Shown piece by piece: positions 60,147 through 64,000 of a DNA stretch of 64,000 nt. The first letter of the stretch is position 1. Each line of letters begins with the position of its first letter. The DNA is from Bradyrhizobium diazoefficiens (GTDB taxonomy: Bacteria; Pseudomonadota; Alphaproteobacteria; Rhizobiales; Xanthobacteraceae): NCBI RefSeq assembly GCF_018131015.1, contig NZ_JAFCJJ010000007.1:1-64000 (forward strand), read 5' to 3'. Both the position numbers and the translations under genes were made by a program. The notes below the pieces were generated by a model. The model searched no databases, was not told the origin of the DNA, and saw only the letters and a list, made by a program, of their open reading frames with translations.

Positions 60147-60171
60147 CGTCATTTCAAGACAGTCGTCGCTC

Positions 60172-61323
60172 TCACCTCACCAGCGTGTACTTGCCGTTCT
60201 TCACCGTGAGCAGGATGCGTGAGCGGTCGTCGAGGCCGTAGCGGTCCTTTTCGGTGAAGTTGTAGACGCCCTGGCTCGCCGGAATTTCCCGTTCCGTCAG
60301 CAGCGCCTGGCGAATCGCCTCGCGGAATTCCGGCGTGCCGGGCTTGGCCGTCTTCAGCGCGGTCGGGATCACGCGCTTCAGCACCTCGAAGGCATCGAAG
60401 GAGTGACCGGCGAACTGGCTGCGGCTGTTCGGGCCGTACTTGGCTTCATAGGCGGTGTTGAGGGCGAGGCCCGGCTTCTTGGTCGCGGCCTCCTCCGGCT
60501 GATCCTCCGGGTCCATCACCGGGCCCGACGCCATCAGCACGCCTTCCGCCGCCTTGCCGGCGATGCGTATGAAATCCATGCTGGCTGCGCCGTGGGTCTG
60601 GTAGATCAGGCCCTGATAGCCGCGCTCGCGCAGCTCGGTCTGCGGCAGCGCGGCGGCGGTGCCGGAGGCGCCGACCAGGATCGCGTCGGGATTGGCGGCG
60701 ACGAGCTTCAGCACCTGGCCGGTCACCGAGGTGTCGGGCCGCGCAAAGCGCTCCTCGTCAACCATGGTCATGCCCATCGGCACGGCCTGGGTCTTGAAGT
60801 CGTTGAACCAGAGGTCGCCATAGGAGTCGGAATAGCCGATATAGCCGACCGTCTTCACGCCCTTTGACTTCATGTGCTCGTAGAGCACCTTGCCCATGAT
60901 CGGAATCGGCTGCGGCATCGACACCGACCACTTGGCACGCTCCGGCGTGATCGGGAACGGCGCGAGGCCGAAATGGGGAATGCCGGCCTCGTTGGCGACG
61001 TTGGACACCGCGATCGACGGCGGGGTCGTCGACGAGCCCATGATGATGTCGGCCTTGGATTCGGTGACGAAGCGGCGTGCGTTGGTGGTCGCCGTGGTCG
61101 GGTCGCCGCCGTCGTCGAGCACGATCACCTTCATCGGCACGCCGCCGATCTCCTTGGGCACGAATTCCAGCGCGTTGCGCTCGGGAATGCCGAGGGCCGC
61201 GGCGGGACCGGTGGTGGTGACGCTGATGCCGATGGTGACCTCGGCGGTCTGGGCCAGCGCGGGCAGCGCCGGCAGGGCGATCGTGGCCGCGGCAATCGCG
61301 GCGGTCAGGTAAAACCGTTTCAT
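60172..61323 (-). CDS. ABC transporter substrate-binding protein, branched-chain amino-acid (LivK) type
   Basis: 383 aa, periplasmic. Signal peptide at 1-24 (MKRFYLTAAIAAATIALPALPALA). Peripla_BP_6 fold: VTIGISVTTTGPAAALGIPERNA, ARRFVTESKADIIMGSSTTPPSIAVSN, VGYIGYSDSYGDLW. Related proteins in this group bind aromatic acids as well as amino acids. No permease or ATPase gene lies downstream; it follows the thioesterase gene by 86 bp, downstream of the CoA-ligase cluster, and ends in a strong terminator. Confidence 0.92.
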   Translation of the reverse strand: MKRFYLTAAIAAATIALPALPALAQTAEVTIGISVTTTGPAAALGIPERNALEFVPKEIGGVPMKVIVLDDGGDPTTATTNARRFVTESKADIIMGSSTTPPSIAVSNVANEAGIPHFGLAPFPITPERAKWSVSMPQPIPIMGKVLYEHMKSKGVKTVGYIGYSDSYGDLWFNDFKTQAVPMGMTMVDEERFARPDTSVTGQVLKLVAANPDAILVGASGTAAALPQTELRERGYQGLIYQTHGAASMDFIRIAGKAAEGVLMASGPVMDPEDQPEEAATKKPGLALNTAYEAKYGPNSRSQFAGHSFDAFEVLKRVIPTALKTAKPGTPEFREAIRQALLTEREIPASQGVYNFTEKDRYGLDDRSRILLTVKNGKYTLVR

Positions 61324-61409
61324 CTTTTCCTCCCTTTGTGTTCGTTGAAGCAGAACTTCGGGGTTAATTCAGCCCCGTCTTTGGTGGTGCGTCGATTTAA
61401 CTCCCCGAT

Positions 61410-61829
61410 CTATTCTCCCGTGAACTTCGCTACCATTTCAGCGGGGAATGGCGCGGATTTCAGCTTGTCGGGGTTAACAGGGTCGCGGCCGACCAGGACG
61501 CGGGTCTCAAAGCCCTCGATCGCCAGCGCCTCGCCCTTGTAGACATTGTGCTTCACCTCGAAGCTCGAGCGCTTGATGCTCTCGATCTTGGTCTCGATGG
61601 TGATCCAGTCGCCATAGGTCGAGGGGATGTAGAACTTGGCCCTTGTATCGACCATGGGGATGCCGACGAGGCCATATTTGCGCACCAAGTCCTGCTTGGA
61701 AAAACCGGCGGCCTCGAACAGGGTCGACGTCGAATCGTCGAACATCGCGAAATAACGCGGGTAGTAGACGATGTTGGCGGGGTCGCAATCCCCCCACTGG
61801 ATCTGGACGTCGCGCCGGTTCACGAACAT
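61410..61829 (-). CDS. Acyl-CoA thioesterase, 4-hydroxybenzoyl-CoA thioesterase-like
   Basis: 139 aa hot-dog fold. Active-site motif IQWGDCDPANIVYYPRYFAMFDD carries the catalytic Asp of the 4HBT group (the second Asp in GDCDPANIVYYPRY). Hydrolyses an aryl- or acyl-CoA thioester. Starts 12 bp after the SDR gene, so part of an operon with the CoA ligase. The precise acyl group is unknown. Confidence 0.9.
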   Translation of the reverse strand: MFVNRRDVQIQWGDCDPANIVYYPRYFAMFDDSTSTLFEAAGFSKQDLVRKYGLVGIPMVDTRAKFYIPSTYGDWITIETKIESIKRSSFEVKHNVYKGEALAIEGFETRVLVGRDPVNPDKLKSAPFPAEMVAKFTGE

Positions 61830-61841
61830 GCGATGCGCGCC

Positions 61842-62603
61842 CTACTTCGGCGCCATGCGCAGCGAGCCGTCGAGGCGCACCACTTCGCCGTTCAGGTACG
61901 AATTCTCCACCATGTGCAGCGCGAGCGCGGCGAATTCGTCGGCATTGCCGAGCCGGCGCGGGAAGGGGATGGCGGCGGCGAGCGAATCCTGGGCTTCCTG
62001 CGGCAGGTTGGCGAGCAGCGGGGTGAGGAACAGCCCGGGCGCGATGGTCAGCACGCGGACGCCGAACTGCGCGAGCTCGCGCGCGATCGGCAGCGTCATG
62101 CCGACGATGCCGCCCTTGGAGGCCGAATAGGCCGATTGCCCGATCTGGCCGTCATAGGCGGCGACGGAGGCCGTGTTGATGATGACGCCGCGCTCACCGC
62201 TTGCCTGCGGCTCGAGCTTGGACATCTCGGCGGCTGCGAGACGCAGCATGTTGAAGGTGCCGATCAAATTGACCTTGATCACCTTGTCGAAATCGGCAAG
62301 CGCCATCGGCCCGTCGCGGCCGACGACGCGCTTGGCGACGCCGATGCCGGCGCAATTGACCAGCACGCGCGCCGGGCCGTGGGCCTTGGTCGCCTGCGCG
62401 ATCGCGGCTTCCGCGGAGGCGGCGTCGGAAACGTCGCAGGTCACCGCGACGCCCTTGATCTCGGCCGCGACCGTCTCGGCCAACTTGGCATTGAGATCGC
62501 ACACCGCGACCTTCGCGCCCTGCGCCGCCAGCTTTCGCGCGGTTGCCGCGCCAAGCCCCGATGCGCCGCCGGTGACGATGACTGCCTGATCCTTCAACTG
62601 CAT
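61842..62603 (-). CDS. SDR-family dehydrogenase, 3-hydroxyacyl-CoA dehydrogenase type-2-like
   Basis: 253 aa. Rossmann motif TGGASGLG (11-18), Asp in VAVCDLNAK favouring NAD, NCAG, catalytic Ser in [10 protein letters not shown] and Tyr-Lys in YSASKGG. The pattern [24 protein letters not shown] and overall likeness are to type-2 3-hydroxyacyl-CoA dehydrogenases. Would oxidise a 3-hydroxyacyl-CoA. It follows the ligase by 25 bp and precedes the thioesterase by 12 bp. Confidence 0.9.
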   Translation of the reverse strand: MQLKDQAVIVTGGASGLGAATARKLAAQGAKVAVCDLNAKLAETVAAEIKGVAVTCDVSDAASAEAAIAQATKAHGPARVLVNCAGIGVAKRVVGRDGPMALADFDKVIKVNLIGTFNMLRLAAAEMSKLEPQASGERGVIINTASVAAYDGQIGQSAYSASKGGIVGMTLPIARELAQFGVRVLTIAPGLFLTPLLANLPQEAQDSLAAAIPFPRRLGNADEFAALALHMVENSYLNGEVVRLDGSLRMAPK

Positions 62604-62628
62604 GGCGCTCTCCTGTGGCGACGGTTTT

Positions 62629-64000
62629 TCAAGTGACCGATATCACGCGGTCCGGTGGATTGGCGGCGTAGAGCTCGTCGATCACGTCGCTGCGATGCTC
62701 GAGCACCGCGCGCTGGTTGATCGAGCCCTTGTCGGTGACCTCGCCCTTGTCGATCGACAGCGGCGTCTCCAGCAGGATCGCGCGCGTGATCCGCGTCGAG
62801 GAGCCGGTCGCGGTGACCAGGAAACGCGTCAGGCGCTCGCGAAACGCCTCGCGCACCAGCCGGTCGCGCGCGGTGACGGTGAGATCGTCGGGCGGCAATG
62901 TCGGGTTGATCAGGCGGCAGCCGTCGAGATCGAGCATGACGAGAGCGGAAATCTCGTCGCGGTTGATGCCGGCGATGACGACGTCGCGCACCAGCGGCGC
63001 GCAGGCCGCGACGAAACGCGCGCGCAGGGGACCGACGCTGACCCAGGTGCCGCTGGCGAGCTTGAAGTCCTCGCTGACGCGGCCGTCGAAATCGAAGCCG
63101 GCGTCGAAATTGTCCGGATCGGCCGGCTTGATCGCGTCGCCCATCTTGTAAAACCCTTCCTCGTCGAAGGATTTCGCGGTGATGTCGGGCTGGCGCCAGT
63201 AGCCGGGCATCACGTTCGGGCCCTTGGCGCGGACCTCGAGCTTGCCGTTGTTCGGAACCAGCTTGGCGTCGTTGCCCGACACCGGCAGGCCGACATGGCC
63301 GGAGCGGCTGGTGCGCGGATTGACCGACATGAAGAACGGCGCGGTCTCGGTCGCGCCAAGGCCGGTCAGCATGGGCACGCGATAGCCTTTTTCCTTCACC
63401 GCAAGCTCGTCGAGGCTGTTCCAGACGAAGGGCGAGAGCGCTGCGCCCGAGAAGAACATCGCGTGCAGGCGGTCGAAGAATTTTGCGCGCAGGGCCTGGT
63501 CGTCGCGCAAGTACGGCAGCAGCGATTCGTAGCCCTTGGGGACGTTGAAATAGACCGTCGGCGAAATCTCCCGGAGATTGCGCACGGTCTCCTCGATGCC
63601 GCCCGGCATCGGCTTGCCGGCGTCCAGATACATCGAGCCGCCATTGTAGAGCGTCAGCCCGATATTGTGGTTGCCGCCAAAGGTGTGGTTCCAGGGCAGC
63701 CAGTCGATGATGACGGGCGGTTCGTCCTTGAGGAAGGCGAGCGTCTCGCGCAACATCACCTGGTTGGCGCAGATCATGCGCTGGGTGTTGATGACGGCCT
63801 TGGGATTGCCGGTCGATCCCGATGTCAGCAGGAACTTTGCGATCGTGTCGGGACCGATTTTCTCGTGCATCGCGTCGAGATCGCTGCGGAGCGGCGTCGC
63901 CATGAGGTCGGCGAGCTGCGTGACGTCGCGGCCCGGCACGGTGCCGTAAGACGCGGCGATCTCGGTGCCGAGCGAGACATTGGCGGTGAGCGCGTCCGCG
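62629..64000 (-). CDS. Feruloyl-CoA synthetase-like acyl-CoA ligase (5' end beyond the window)
   Basis: At least 457 aa; the frame stays open to the right edge, so the N-terminus is missing. ANL superfamily: phosphate loop [19 protein letters not shown], adenylate motif [36 protein letters not shown] and [18 protein letters not shown]. The [12 protein letters not shown] variant and overall pattern fit feruloyl-CoA synthase-like ligases, which activate hydroxycinnamates with ATP and CoA. It heads an operon with a dehydrogenase and thioesterase, which fits aromatic-acid degradation. Confidence 0.88.
   Translation of the reverse strand, partial: ADALTANVSLGTEIAASYGTVPGRDVTQLADLMATPLRSDLDAMHEKIGPDTIAKFLLTSGSTGNPKAVINTQRMICANQVMLRETLAFLKDEPPVIIDWLPWNHTFGGNHNIGLTLYNGGSMYLDAGKPMPGGIEETVRNLREISPTVYFNVPKGYESLLPYLRDDQALRAKFFDRLHAMFFSGAALSPFVWNSLDELAVKEKGYRVPMLTGLGATETAPFFMSVNPRTSRSGHVGLPVSGNDAKLVPNNGKLEVRAKGPNVMPGYWRQPDITAKSFDEEGFYKMGDAIKPADPDNFDAGFDFDGRVSEDFKLASGTWVSVGPLRARFVAACAPLVRDVVIAGINRDEISALVMLDLDGCRLINPTLPPDDLTVTARDRLVREAFRERLTRFLVTATGSSTRITRAILLETPLSIDKGEVTDKGSINQRAVLEHRSDVIDELYAANPPDRVISVT

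Overview
The window is high-GC alphaproteobacterial chromosome, most probably Bradyrhizobium or a close Nitrobacteraceae relative. The strongest pointers are a near-perfect match in length and active-site numbering to the D-tartrate dehydratase of Bradyrhizobium japonicum, a complete pqqABCDE operon, a DUF3551 protein, and many short palindromic intergenic repeats of the kind common in Bradyrhizobium/Rhodopseudomonas genomes. The genus call is inference from gene content; no rRNA, tRNA, CRISPR array or prophage was seen.

Layout. 1-7.5 kb: a repeat-rich L,D-transpeptidase, two rhodaneses, and a divergent VWA / GlsB-like / MoxR-ATPase group. 7.5-13.1 kb: GMC oxidoreductase, acetyltransferase, SMP-30 lactonase, and a GyrI-type AraC regulator divergent from an enolase-superfamily enzyme. 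13-25.8 kb: mostly single genes: GST, intracellular PHB depolymerase, two orphan ABC substrate-binding proteins, a hybrid histidine kinase, a cupin, a MFS transporter and a MetX-like exported hydrolase. 26-35 kb: a two-gene RND efflux operon, a cation/proton antiporter fused to stress-protein domains, and a MFS transporter divergent from an AraC regulator. 35.5-42.4 kb: malonyl-CoA decarboxylase with a 179-bp tandem duplication at its 3' end, a Tat-exported MmgE/PrpD protein, TarD, and an amidase / glutathione peroxidase / DUF3297 operon in which the peroxidase carries a one-base frameshift.

42.9-48 kb: pqqA-B-C-D-E followed without a break by a proline iminopeptidase (11-bp overlap with pqqE) and a small unknown protein; a nested stem-loop sits between pqqA and pqqB. 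48.2-53 kb: a three-gene operon for a 2-oxoacid:acceptor oxidoreductase (KorA/KorB type) with a GltD-like FAD/NAD(P)/[4Fe-4S] subunit, resembling the described 2-oxoglutarate:NADP+ oxidoreductase. 53-58.8 kb: DUF4399, an adenylate cyclase fused through a membrane helix and Pro/Ala/Ser linker to a sulfatase-modifying-factor domain, several small exported proteins, and an ArsR-SRPBCC pair preceded by two matching palindromic operators. 58.85-60.08 kb: an apparently intact ISAs1-family insertion sequence. 60.1-64 kb: a reverse-strand cluster of acyl-CoA (feruloyl-CoA-like) synthetase, SDR dehydrogenase, thioesterase and a branched-chain-type binding protein, which suggests uptake and CoA-dependent breakdown of an aromatic or acyl acid.

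Most of the window is ordinary metabolic and transport chromosome. The items best worth following up are the Kor-type operon, the cyclase-SUMF fusion, the frameshifted peroxidase, the pqqA-pqqB stem-loop with the pip extension of the operon, the enolase-superfamily protein with altered catalytic residues, and the ArsR double operator. I did not see a clear, wholly undescribed defence or mobile system.
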